Shown here one piece after another: positions 21,534-32,900 of a DNA stretch of 64,000 bases; the first letter of the stretch is position 1, and every line of letters begins with the position of its first letter. The position numbers and the translations under genes are program-made. Under the pieces are notes generated by a model, which searched no databases, was not told where the DNA came from, and was given only the letters and a program-made list of their open reading frames with translations. This DNA is from Leucosporidium creatinivorum (lineage: Eukaryota > Basidiomycota > Microbotryomycetes > Leucosporidiales > Leucosporidiaceae), in assembly GCA_001600635.1 (NCBI GenBank), contig BCKL01000045.1:16384-80383 (forward strand), in the 5' to 3' direction.

Positions 21534-22408
21534 ATGGCTCCCGCAAGGACTTTGGCCTCCCTCGAGCACCAGCGCAAGATCCTCGAAGCGGTACGAGACA
21601 TTCTTGACGATCTGTGGCTTACAAAACCACGCGAAATCAAGGACAACATCATAATACCAGCCACCCGACGTCACCGCACGATGGACTCGCGGGGCTTGGC
21701 GTCTGAAGTCAAGGAGGAGATTACCAACTTGCTGAGCGTTCACTCGGACGACATCAACCCGGGCTGGGTTGCAGCTAACCCGGAGGAGGTTGGGAAGGAG
21801 CTGAAGCGCTATGAGAATGTGCACCTCAAGGGTCGCACCCTTGCCAGTGTGAGTCTTTGGTGACTCGACCAAAGGCTCGGCGCACGTGGCACGCGGCGCT
21901 GACGACTCTTGACACCACTTACTTAGCTCTATGCGGCCAACCGCTATGAGCTCTCCATCCGTTTTTCCAGTATCCCCAAGGACGAGCCGTTCTCGGCTCT
22001 GGAGATCACGCGCCGTATCAATGAAGCGCTGCACGGCGAGGTAAGTCGGCGAGTTCGGCTCGGCATGCGCCTTGCAGCAAGCAGGAGCCACTAAAGGGAG
22101 CTGACCTCTGATGTGAAAAGGCCTTGGAAGCCTTGAATGGACGTACTAGGAGGCGTCAAACTCGCCTGCTTCCTCCTAAGCCCGCTCACGAAGAAGAGGC
22201 CGATGGCAGCGATCACGAAAAGGTGCAGTTGCTCCTACCCAACATTCTTTCTGTCTCGGTATTGTATTGAGCTGATGTCTATCTGCAGCATGTTGTGCAG
22301 AGTCTCGGCATTTGTCAGACCTCGGCTCACTCGCGCAGGCAGTTGGCGCTCGACCGAGCCGAGCAGGCGGGAGGGGTCTTCTGGCCGAGGGCGAGGGGTG
22401 ATGAGTAG
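21534..22408 (+). CDS. Unknown four-exon family, paralogue D
   Basis: Apparently an intact member of the family, about 216 residues. Exons are 21534-21848, 21927-22040, 22121-22222 and 22289-22408, all phase 0 with good donors. Exon 1 carries LASLEHQRKILEAVRDILDD and EVGKELKRYENVHLKGR. Exon 2 is LYAANRYELSIRF then FSALEITRRINEALHGE. Exon 3 is basic then acidic (GRTRRRQTRLLPPKPAHEEE). Exon 4 ends RRQLALDRAEQAGGVFWP and RGDE-stop. It is closest to paralogue A in exon lengths and in its upstream block, suggesting A and D derive from the same recent ancestor. It converges on the RPAP3 gene, whose end is 294 bp away. Function unknown. Confidence 0.75.
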
Positions 22409-22702
22409 ACTTTAAGATTAGGATCGCAGCTGTGATCAATGATGTCTGGGTGCCAGTCAAGACGGTCGAATCCGAACCGGGCAGCTCCTTGTAACCTCTG
22501 CTCTCGACTCGGCGTTCGCTTCTGCCTCTCAGCTGGCTCGTGGTCTCGTTATCCAACAGCGAAGGGCGCTCGTAAGCGCCTTCGATGGATGTATTCCTTG
22601 TCGCTCGGTTGTACTCCAGTCTTTCCTGTATTCCCTTCGCCCAGCTTCTTCCCATGCTCGACCTTCTCGACTCGCCAGTCTCGGCCCAACCGCAAGTCTC
22701 GC

Positions 22703-24640
22703 TCAGACGTCCCACTCCTTCGCCATACCATCCAGCGCCTCCCTTCCCCGTTGCAGGAGATGTCGAATACCTGTCGTGCGTGATGCATGTCGGAAAGAGA
22801 GGATCAGTCCTCGGACCGACCGAACAAAGCTCGCTGCCGAGTTTCGGCGGAAGAATGGCGAGAAAAGAGAAACGTACCGTCCCTCTCCTCCTCCTCCAAG
22901 AACATGCGACACATATCGAACCTCTGCACTCCTGTTAACGCGCGGAGGAAGGGGAGTGTGAAATCGAGGAGGACTAGCTCCTCCTCCTTCGGGGCAGGCG
23001 AGGACGATGCGGGAGAGTGGTAGGAGAGGAGGACGGAGAGGATTAGGGAGAGTAAGTCGGGAGTGAGGGATGCGGCGAAGAAGGTGGGGAGGGTCCGAAG
23101 GGGGAGGCTCTAGATATTGAGGAGGAGGAGGAGCGGTTAGCGCCTAGAAGAGCAAGGGAAGGGCGAGACTGAGTTGACGCATGACTGACCTGGAGGAGAG
23201 CCATTTTCTCGATCTGGGTGGTAGAGGAAGAGGCGGAGAGGAGCAGCTCGAGGGAGGTTACTGTGGTGGCTGTTGTCGGTGGAGGAGGGGTTGGCGAGGG
23301 AGCGGCGAGAGGAGCGGCGGGTGTTGGTGCCGCGGGTGCGGGAGACGAGGAAGTGGGCGAAGGAGGCTGCTCCTTCATCTGCAAGACCTTGGTTTCCTGT
23401 GTGTTCTCCTCTGCTGCTGCTACAGCTTTCTCTCCCCCTGCCTCAGCCTTCTCCTCCTTATCCTCCCGCTTGCCCGGCGCCGCGAAGCCCACCCTCTTCT
23501 TCTCCTCCCTCTCCCTCTTCAACTTCTCGAAGGCGTTCTCCTTCTTCTCTGCTCCTCCGTCGAGAGTAGGAGAAGATGAGTAAGAGGGGGAGGGCTTGGT
23601 AAGTCGCCGAGTAGAGACCGCTTGCATCAGGTCGCCGCTTGCTCCTCCTGCTGGCTTTGACGTTGGGGCGGTAGAAGGGGGCGTTGATATTGTTGCTGAA
23701 GTCGGCTTAGAGGGCGCTGCTTTTGATGTTGGTGCAGCGAGTGAGGTAGGAGTGAGAGCCGAGAGAAGGCGGGAGCGATCAGTCTTGGGTTTCGGTTCGG
23801 GCTGTGAGGGGGATGATGGAGTGGGTGCTGGAGGGGCGGAGGGCTTGGTGATGGAGGGTGGAGGAGACAGTTTCGATGTTGGTGTTGTGGATGAAGGGGG
23901 AGCAGGGGAGGGCTGTAGAGCGGGAGAAGGGGGGTTCAGTAAGTTCGGCGGAGCCAAGGAGGGTAGAAGCGGGGAACGAGGGGGATGGGTGATAGGGGGA
24001 GGTTGTCGCGGAAAAAAGAAACAATGGGGGTGAATGTCAGAAGATGTAAAGACTCACCTTAACTCCCTCCTTCTCCTTCTTCCCATCGCCGAGCCCCAAC
24101 TCTTTCAGCTCCTTGTCCACCTCGTCGCCCGCGCCATACTTCTTCGCTTCTTCAAAGTCTGTATAAGAGCATTCTGATTATTCTCTTCCCTCCAGCACAT
24201 CAAGTAAGATCAACGCGAACTCACCCTCCTTCGCGCCCTTGAGCTCCCCTCTACCCTTCCTCGCCAATCCTCGGCGAAAGAGCGCCTTGGGATGATTCGG
24301 CATGAGCTTGAGCGTGGTGGTAGCGTCCTTCTCTGCTTCTTTCCATCTGTATCTCATCAAAGCTTGATCAGCCTACGCTCGGAGGAAGGAGCGCGAAAGG
24401 AGAGCTTGAAGGACTCACTGCTCCAGCTTGAGATAGACTAAAGCACGGTTGAGAGCGTAGGTGAACTCGGAGGGATCTTGCTGGAGGGCGGTGGTGTAGT
24501 GTGCTAGGGCGAGAGGGTAGTTGGCCGCTTTGAAGGCGGCATTGCCCTGCGCGTGAGATTCAAGCTGTGTGAGCGAGCGAGAGATGTAGGAGAGCAGAAG
24601 AGGGACGTACGGCTGCTTTAGAGGCGGAGGCGGAGGACAT
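22703..24640 (-). CDS. RPAP3: RPAP3/Spag1-like TPR cochaperone
   Basis: This is a TPR protein that links Hsp90 to the R2TP complex for assembly of RNA polymerase II and other large complexes. The N-terminus has TPR repeats: ESHAQGNAAFKAANYPLALA, YALNRALVYLKLEQ, WKEAEKDATTTLKLMPNHP and KALFRRGLARKGRGELKGAK. A long Pro/Ser/Thr linker follows, then a charged segment (FEKLKREREEKKRVGFA). The C-terminal RPAP3_C helical domain is SLPLRTLPTFFAASLTPDLL, LLSYHSP and FLRALTGVQRFDMCRMFLEE. The last exon (22770-22703) joins as IRHLLQRGREALDGMAKEWD, ending V-stop, which fits the domain's usual end. The start MSSASASKAA is a short first exon. It is transcribed divergently from Cet1. Confidence 0.85.
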
Positions 24641-24789
24641 TGGTACAGGATCGGAGCAGAGCAGAGAGCAGCAAGCAGGCAGGAGACGGTCGGGCGGAAG
24701 CTAAGAGAGGGCGCGCCCAAGTTGGCTGCTTCTCCTCCTACCGCTCTCGTCGCTCGGATTCTACCAGGCTACAGACGACTCGTACAGCT
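24641..24789. promoter_or_regulatory. Divergent promoter shared by RPAP3 and CET1 genes
   Basis: Only 149 bp separate the two start codons, so both genes must draw their core promoters from this interval. Both products serve RNA polymerase II output (assembly and mRNA capping), so co-regulation is plausible. No TATA box is obvious. Confidence 0.5.
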
Positions 24790-27700
24790 ATGGCGCACCC
24801 CTCGGACTCGCCTTCGCTGTCTCCCCCTGCAGGATCGCGCCCTTTACCTTCCCCTTCCCTCTCCCCTTCCATTACTTCGCTGTTAAACCCCCTCTCAGCG
24901 CCAGATTTGTACCACGATTACTTTGGAGCACCGACAGCTTATGGAGGAGATCAGAAGGTTACAGAAGAGGAATATTTCGCCCCTCCCGCTCCAAACAACT
25001 CAGCCGCGTCCAAGAAGCGACAGCGCTCCTCCTCTCGCTCCCCGCCGCCTTCGATGCCCCCACCAGCAGCGCGGAGGACTTCCTCTTCTTCTTCCTCCGC
25101 AGCCTCCCGCCCAACTTCCTCCTCCGGCCCACTCCCGCCTCCGACAGCTCCAGCGGCTCCGACACCCCAGCAGCCGACTTCAAGGCTCGAACCCTCAATC
25201 TTCAACGTAGAGCCCATCGATGAGTTTACTAGAGAAGTCGCAGATTGGTTGTGGGGGTTTAGTAAAGGGCTGGGGTGGGAGGAGGGGTATGTCGAGGTGA
25301 GTGCGAGGAGGAGCGGAGCTACTTTGGCCGGTGAGGGGAGGGGAGGGAGAGCTGCATTGCTGCAGAGGGATAGTTGAAGAGTTAGGAGAAGGATGCAGGA
25401 TGCAGGACGACGAGCGAGGTAGCTCGAGGCCGGGATGAGCAGCTCGGACTCGGCGCTCGGCGAACGAACGAGGGACTGACTCCCCTCTTCTTCTCTTTGC
25501 CCGCTCCTTCCTGTACGCCTCGTCGCCTCTCCCTTTCCTTAACCTCTTCCTCCTCACCACAAACGCATCACAGATCGAAGCCAAGATTGGCGTGCTCATG
25601 GACACGCGCGCCCGAGGAGGGAATCAGCGCTATAGCCTGCCGATTCCTTGTGAAAGTAGTGAGTTGATGTTTGAGTCTCTTTTCTGGGTGTGGAGGACGT
25701 AGTGAAGGGGGAGAGTGGTGGCCTGGGGAAGGCGGACGGGAGGAGCCAGTGAGAAGGAGGGAGGGAGGGAGCGCCGAGCTGTGGTTTGCAGAGGGTGAGG
25801 AAGGGTCGAGGTTAGCGAAGGAGGTTGAGGAGGATTGCAGAGTAGAGCGTGAACAGGGGCTAAGGCTTGAGACGCACGAGAAGCACAGCAGCGACTCGAC
25901 GACGACGACGGGACTCGGCGCTGACCCCCTGTCCTCCCAACAGTCATCACCGACGATTCGGGCTTCCGGTTCCAGAGCAATATGACGATCGTTTGTCCTC
26001 TTTTCTTTTTTACCTCTCTCGCTGGTCTGCCGCCGACTTTTCTGCTCGCTCCCCCTCCTTCAACCTCGCTCGGCCACTCCCCATCTCCGCCGTCGCCCTG
26101 CTCTCTACTCTCACTTTCTTTTCTCCTCGCGCCCTCACCCTCTTCTCGTCTCTCCTCACCCCTCCACCCTCGCCCCTTCCACTCGCTCGCCTCGCCTCGC
26201 CTCGCCCTCTCCCTTGCCTCCCGCCCTCGCTCCTCCTCCTCCCTCGCCGCTCTCCTCTCTCCGCCCTCGACTCACTCCTCCAACTCGACTCTTCACGTCG
26301 GTCGCCCAACTCCTCTCTTTCGACGCCTCACATCCCCCCTCGCCCGAGCAGAACCAGCACAAATCCTTCAACCTCCTCCTCAACTCGCGCGTCGAAGAGG
26401 CCGCGCACCCCGAGTATAGGGATGCAGTCGTTAGGTATATGCATACGAGGGAGGTGGATAGGTGCGTTTCTGGCTTTGCACTTCGCTAGGGGTGGTGTGG
26501 TGTGCTGTGCTGGGATGGGGTGGTGAGGGCGAGGCAGAAGGGGCAGGGAGGGGGGAGGGCAGGATGAGGAGCAAGAGGCCTCGCTGGCAGGTCGACTGCC
26601 AGCGAGGCTGTTGCTGATCCTTCTTGGCCATCTCTCTGCTACCTTGGGCGCCGAGCAGGAGGCGGGGGTGTCGCTCGCTCGCTCGCTCGCCTCGCAGGTT
26701 AACCGGATGAGGTGTCCGCTTGGCTTCGGAGCTAATACCGAGCGAAGGCGTCCTCTCACTGGCGTCGCTGTGCTCTCGAGCTCTCGACCTTCTGTTCCAA
26801 GTCGGGCAGCTCAGCGCTCGTTGGCGTTGATCTCGACGGAGACGCGAGGAGGAGGAGGCGTGCAGGTTGCCGGCGGGAGTCTGCTGGCGGCTCGCTCGCT
26901 CTTGACCACCTTATACAACTTCCGCTGCCGCCTATCGGTTTCGCCCTGAGGGCAAGCTGGGAGGCCGTGGCCGCTCCCTTGCTTCGCCGGTCGACTGGAT
27001 CGGGAATCTGGTCGTCTTGGGAGCTATTCGCGGTAGCAGATGGCTTCTCCTGCTGCGCTCTGGATCGCGGGCTTCGTGCCCAGGCGAGCCGATTGACGCT
27101 CGGCGCTGATCGAATCGGCCTCGATGGAGTCGTGAGGAAGCGGAGCGTGCAGGTCATCAGCGGGAGTCTGACGGCTTGCTCGCTCGTTCTTCATCGCCTT
27201 CGACTCCGCTGCCTGCTCCCTCTCGAGATGCGCTGTGAGGAGGTCGTCGCTCGCTCGCTTGCTTCGCAGGTCGACTGGACGGGGCGTCTGGTCGGCCTCG
27301 TAGCTTGATTAAGGAGGAAGCTCTGCTCTCACTCTCACAGCTATGCTCTTGGGCTCTCGACACAGCGTTGAGAATGAGGCGTAGCTCGGCGCCCCTTCGA
27401 CTCGGCGCTCGTCAAGTTGCCTCGACGGAGGCCGAAGCAGAGCGGAGCGTGCAGCTTGTTAGCGGGAGTCTGCTGGCGGCTTGTTCGCTGGCCCTCGTCT
27501 TTCTCGCGTCTTCCGCTGCCTGTTGCACCTCCAGCTGGGCTCTGAGGGCAAGTTGGGAGGCCGCCGCCGCTCGCTCGCTTCGCGGGTTGATCAGCTGGAG
27601 CATCTGGTCGACTTCGGAGCTGATACGGAGCCAAGCATTGCTCTCACTCTCGCTGCTGTGCTTTCGCGTTCCGACACAGCGTGGAGAAGGAGGCGTAGGC

Positions 27701-29457
27701 TAGGCTTAGCGCTCTTCGACTCGGCGCTCGTCAGTTTGAAGACGAGGGGAGAAGGCAACGAGGCAGCTCGGTAGCAGGAGACTGCTGCTGGGCTGCTCGC
27801 TGGGGTCCCCCTTCCTTGTCTTCTCCGTACAGTGCAGGTTAGCCGGGAAGGCTGAGGCGAGGGCGGGACGAGGTGCTTTGCCGTGCTTCCCGGGCTGGCG
27901 AGGTCTAGTCGGAGTAGACGGCTTAATCAGCTCGACTAGCTACCGCTCTCAACTCTGTGCACATGAGCACGCGACTCGAGCGCTCCCCGTCAGGCTTCGC
28001 GATCGTTGACCCGGGGCTGTCGTCGTGGGCATACGATGGCATTGCGGTGGTACCAGGCTGTATGGAGGCTCTGCTCGCAGTAGCTGCAGCTCACTAGGGT
28101 CGCACAAGATTGATGTACCTTCTCTGCGGTCAGAGCATCCGAGTCGGGAACTCCCTTCGCTGTTCCTCTTCTCTGTGTCCCTCCGGTCGGAGGTCTGCAG
28201 TGAGCGAGTGTGCAGGGAAGTCGTCAGTCTCGTTCGTCTCGTACCGCGAGGTTAGCGGTGAACGCCCTGATGAGCGCAGAGGCGGCTTGCTCACTCGGTC
28301 GCCGGCTTCGCTTTGGTTTCATCGCGCTCGGAAGGTGCGGTTGTCACAAGCCTGGCGTTCGGGATTGATGATGCGAGCCGCACGGAGCATAGGCCTTGCA
28401 AGAGCGCACTCTCACCGAGGGAGGACTGGAAGAGCACCAATGCAGTCTTGGCGGTCGCTGCTGCTGCTGGTGACGGTCGACTGTGTTGCAGGCGCTCCAT
28501 CCGAGCGTCCTCAGTGCTTCACATGCCTCCAGCACGCCTCTCTCTCTCTGCAATCGATTAGTATGCTGACCTCACACTACCTTCCTCTCTCCCAAACACC
28601 TCTCTCCTTGGGCCTTCCCTCCCCTCCTCTCGGCGCCATTCCCATCCTTCTCCTCCAACCTCAACAACAGCTTCCACGACGTACCCTCGCCCACCGGCTC
28701 TGGTCCCAAGCGCAAGGTCCGCGTCACTCGCGACCAAAAGGATCCGAACAAGGTGCTCCGCGTCGTCGAGAAGACGAGGATCGCAGACATGAACATCTTC
28801 AGCCCCAAGCGGCTGTTTGATTGGCGGATTAGCGTTAGTGTGGAAATGCCTGGTGAGTTCGGGCTGCAGATGAGGGGAAGGAGGCCACCGAGCTGACTTT
28901 CGGACTTCGCCTTTCCTCCTCACTCTCCTCGTCCATCAACCTTTCTCCCTCTCTTCCGCTCCCTTCTCACATCCTCCGCCCCTCGCCACGACTCGTCCTC
29001 TCTCGCAGAACCCTCTCTCCCATCAACCCCCTCCACCCTCACTCGCTCCAAAGACCGCATCTCCTACTCCCACCAACTCCTCACCGTCGACCTCACGCAA
29101 GTTTCCCAACCCGCTACCGCCGACCAGCAGGGCAAGCCCACGCTGCATGAGTTGGAGATCGAGTTCAAGGATGCGAGGGTCTTGTTCGCCGAGGCGGCAA
29201 AGGAGGAGCGAGGGGAGGAGAATCAGTACCTCGAGATGGTGCAGGTGTTTTTGAACAATGTTCGTGAGTCGGGGTGTCCTTGTTGCTGTCTCTCTCATCG
29301 GGTTCGACGAACGAAGATGAGCGGCTGCTGACCGTCCTCCCTTCCATCCCTCCCTCTTCTTCACCGACCCGCTCCCCTACCTCCTGCCACCCTCTTCGCC
29401 TCGACCTTGATCTCTCTCGCTACAGGCATGCTCATCCGGAACGCCAGCGATCCGTGA
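24790..29457 (+). CDS. CET1: mRNA 5'-triphosphatase (capping enzyme beta subunit)
   Basis: This enzyme removes the gamma phosphate from nascent mRNA before capping. Seven exons are seen: 24790-25296, 25574-25658, 25944-25990, 26352-26461, 28671-28852, 29009-29263 and 29426-29457. After a Ser/Pro-rich N-terminus the tunnel-fold blocks are FTREVADWLWGFSKGLGWEE, IEAKIGVLMD (metal-binding Glu), ITDDSGFRFQSNMT, NQHKSFNLLLNSRVEEA, VVRYMHTREVDSFHDVP, KVRVTRDQK, EKTRIADMNIFSPKRLFDWR and ISVSVEMPEP. The end is HELEIEFKDARVLFAEAA, then FLNNVRMLIRNASDP-stop; the metal-binding ELEIEF strand is present. Intron 3 is a 361-nt CT tract with an atypical GTTTGT donor. Intron 4 is 2209 nt, far longer than its neighbours, and holds a tandem repeat and a hairpin. 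Exons on both sides fit the family in phase, so the gene looks intact. Confidence 0.85.
26578..26608. repeat. Perfect 13-bp inverted repeat with 5-nt loop in CET1 intron 4
   Basis: The arms are GCCTCGCTGGCAG (26578-26590) and its exact reverse complement (26596-26608), with loop GTCGA. It stands just before the tandem-repeat array. Confidence 0.9.
26630..27770. repeat. Decayed tandem array, about 280-320 bp unit, inside CET1 intron 4
   Basis: A block like CTTCGCAGGTCGACTGG...TCTGGTCG recurs near 26674, 26971, 27253 and 27573. A second block (GCGTGCAGG...GCGGGAGTCTG) recurs near 26859, 27146 and 27448. Spacings are 282-320 bp, giving nearly four diverged units. On the minus strand parts read as Ala/Gln-rich peptide (for example ASQLALRAQLEVQQAAEDAR), which hints at an old coiled-coil coding repeat, but the frames are broken. 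Confidence 0.7.
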
Positions 29458-29912
29458 TGTGCGAGGCGACCAGTCGACTGTCGAGAGTCGAAGGAGAGAG
29501 AGGGGGACGAGGCAGGCAGGGATTTATAGCGGCGGGGAGCTCGGAGATGTAGCTTAGCTACATATTTGCCTAACCTCCGAAACGGTATGGTGCGACTTAA
29601 GAGAGCTACAGACGCTGTGAAGCAGAGGGGAGCTGTCGAGACGAGAGACCGAGTTAGGCAAAGCCGAGCTGCCGATTGCGAGACGAGTGCAAGGCTCGCT
29701 CTGAGCGAAGGAAGCTGAGAAAGTCTGAGTGAGCTACAGCGGGCAAGAGCTTCCGCGCGCGTTCCAAATTTCGCTTGACTTGGAGCGATGCAGCGCATCG
29801 TCAACCGTCCGCCTTCTCGCTTTCTCTCCCGCCCTCGCCTCGTTCTATCGTCTCGGCGCTCGCATCGGCCACAGCAGCTTTTCCGACTTGCCACAGTCAC
29901 TCCGTGGGTAGC
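29458..29912. other. Intergenic
   Basis: It contains the CET1 3' end and the promoter of the next gene. A short palindrome, ATGTAGCTTAGCTACAT, lies near 29547. No gene is seen. Confidence 0.5.
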
Positions 29913-32900
29913 ATGGGCTACCGGAGACAGATGTACAGCGTCTTTCGCCGTCCCCCGTCGCCCTCAGCTCGCGCACCACCACCTGCTCCAGCCAACCACC
30001 ACTCCCTCCCACCAGTTCAGCTCCTCGATCATCTCACTTCACTCTCAAAACTTCCACAACACCTCTCTTCGCCCCCTTCCCCTCATCTGGTGGACGAGCT
30101 CAAGCGGCAGAAGCCCTTCCGATTCCTTCTTGCTCCTCTTACGGTCAAATACGAGAGCGTGAACCCTGTAGGAGGATGGAGGTATGCTTGTGATTGGGAG
30201 CGATTCAGTAAGGGGCTGGTGAGGGAGTGGGAAGCTACAGAGGATCGAGATTTAGGGGAAATAATCAGGTGAGTCCGGCTGTGAGCTGAGGCGAGGAAGC
30301 TGGAGCAGATCTGAGAGTTCGGGGCTACTCCCTACAGCTGCCTACACGCCATTAGAGACGCTCAGCTACAAGAAGCTCTCACCTCCCCACGCAACATCCC
30401 TCTCGCCGCTGCCGACACCTCCCTCCCAGTTCTGCGCCGCCTCCTCACCACCGCGACATTCTCCTACCCACAAAGAATGAGTTGGTTTGTGCAAAGTTTC
30501 TTTGATAGGTTGTTGGAGCCGTTTGGAGTTAGCTTGCTGCAGGGGGGGTGAGTAAAGAGCCCATCGTCTCGCCTCGGCATTCGGGAGAGGATCGAGAGCT
30601 GACTTCGAGCTTCGATGCATGGCATACGACAGAATTGATCGAGATCGTCTAGTGGAGTGGCGTCTTGTTGGGTACCTGCATGGTCCCTCGCTCGCTATCG
30701 AAGTCTTTAACCTGGTTCGTCGTTGCGCCGTCGCGCTGGCGACGAAAGCTGATGTACTCCGCTGCAGATCCTCCGCTACACTTTGAACCAAATCCCACTC
30801 GGTCGGCTGGACACCCTTGGTATCCCAGTTCACCTCTCCCTCCCGCGCCGCCTCCATCTCGGCCTCACCCTCGCCGTCGAAATCGCCCACCTTGCCTCCC
30901 AAGACCTCACCTGCCAGCCTACACCCGCTCATTTCAGTACCAGCCCTCCACTCCAAACTCTCGTCCAATCTCACCTCCAAACCAACCCCAGGTTCGAACT
31001 CGTTGTCGGCGATGGAGACCGAGCTCGGGGGAGCTTTTATTGGGCGGATAGAAAGTCTATGATGCTGCAGGCTCTGAGAGGGTCGGTTGAAGGGGGGGAG
31101 ATGGGGATCCCGAATGGGGAGTATCCTTCATCCCAGTATGTTCCCGATAATGCGACTTCCTCGCCCCAATCTCTTCCCTCTTTCCTCGACAACCTCTCCT
31201 CTCTCCTCACTCGCATCGCCAAGATTCGCGTCTCCGCTACCACACTCGCTCGACGCTACTCCTACACGAAAGTCGACGCCGCTCGCCGCGAGTTCGTCAC
31301 TCAAAAGGCCGCTCCCAACCGCTCCTCTTCCTCCTCACCTCCGAAGCCGTCGCCTCTCCGCTTCCAATTCGCCTCCTCCTCCACCTCCCACCATATCCAG
31401 TTCGAGGGACATACTCCCGACGTAGTCCATCAGCCTCGACCTCTCCCTATCGACCCGCTCAGCTTAAGGCGCCGACGAAGGATGAAGGAGTGGAATTGGG
31501 AGAATGCGGAGCTATCGGAGGATGAGGAGGGTCTGGAGGCGGTGTTGGTTCGCAAGGCGGTAGTAGAGCAGGGTACCAAGAGACGGAAGACTGCGGCTTA
31601 TGGTCCTCGTAAGCCTGATCCCCCCTTCTCGAAGGTCTCGGCGAAGAAGGAGCTTGCGCTGATTCGCGTTTCTCCGCTTGTACGCTACAGCTACCGCCTC
31701 CAAGTCCTCCCACACCCCCCTTACCAACTCTCCGACTCCCCCCGCATCACTTCCTCCCTCCTCAGCTCCACCCTTTCTTCCCGCACCCTGCGTCGCTTCC
31801 GCCGAACCATCAGCAGACGACATCCGACCATCTCGCAACACGGCGAGCGAGGATGCGTTGAAGTTTGTTGAGGGGGAGCGGATGAGCGAGTGTGCGTTGG
31901 ACGTCACGTCGAAGCTGGAGCACCGCCCGGTCGGCGTGACTGCCTCGGTCGCGGCGCGGCTCCCTTCCCTCTTCCTTCCCATCACTTCCGGCGGTCAGGC
32001 GGCCCTCTCTCCACACCCTCTCGACCCTCAAACTCTCTACGATCAAGTCGTCTCCCCCTCCTACGTCTTCAGCGACCCTCTCCTCAATCGCAATCCGGAA
32101 GCAAGGCGCCGCTACCTCGCTCTTCGCAAGTCGATGCATAAAGGCGGCGCGGTGACGGATCAGAGTCACTTGGACGAGATGTTGAGGGCGCTGGAGAGTC
32201 GTCGCAGCGATCTACCACCAGAGTATCGCTCGTCGGTCGGTCACCCCGACGTCGATTACTGCTTCGGCTCGCTCGACGCCGAGACGACTCGCTCGCTCGC
32301 GCTCGGTTTGAAGCAGCTCGTCTTCTTCGGTTACACCTTCCCCGTCTCTACCAATGGGCATATGTTTGGGCGTCGATTATACATCGCTATAGCTAGGAAG
32401 GCAGTAGCGGCGATTGCGGAGAGGAGGAGATGGAGCGAGGGGGAGAGAGAGATTGAGGGGGAGGCAGATAAGGCGGGGGCGGAGGGGATTGAGAGTATGA
32501 GTGTGGATGAGGATATGGAAAAGGCTACGGGGGTTGGTGATGTTGAGATGGAGAATGTTAGTGGGGTGGGATCCGAGGCTGAAGATACGCAGTCGGCGCC
32601 GAGTGAGTTGGCTGCTCTTACTTCTCAACCATATCGCCTTCTTGCTGCGATACTGACTAACCTAGTCACACACAACTCGACATTCACCACCGCTCTCAAC
32701 CTGACCCTCCCGCCCAACTCCTTTGTTCGAACCCTCGGCGCAGCCACCTTCCCACTCCCCTCTCCCTTATGCCACACCGGCCTCGTACAGCAGCGGCGCG
32801 AGTCGCCGCTCCCCTCCTCCATCAAAGAAGCCATCTTCCGCTGCGATACCTGTCCCCAGAGTCGCCCCGCCAGCGACCGGACTCGCCGAGACTCGATCTC

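Noticed and set aside
5197-22408. Homeodomain mating-type genes as the identity of the paired family
   Set aside because: No WFxNxR homeodomain signature is present and the pairs are tandem, not divergent HD1/HD2.
26756-28820. Long open frames within CET1 intron 4 as separate genes
   Set aside because: No start, splice chain or conserved block is convincing, and GC-rich tandem repeats produce long open frames by chance.
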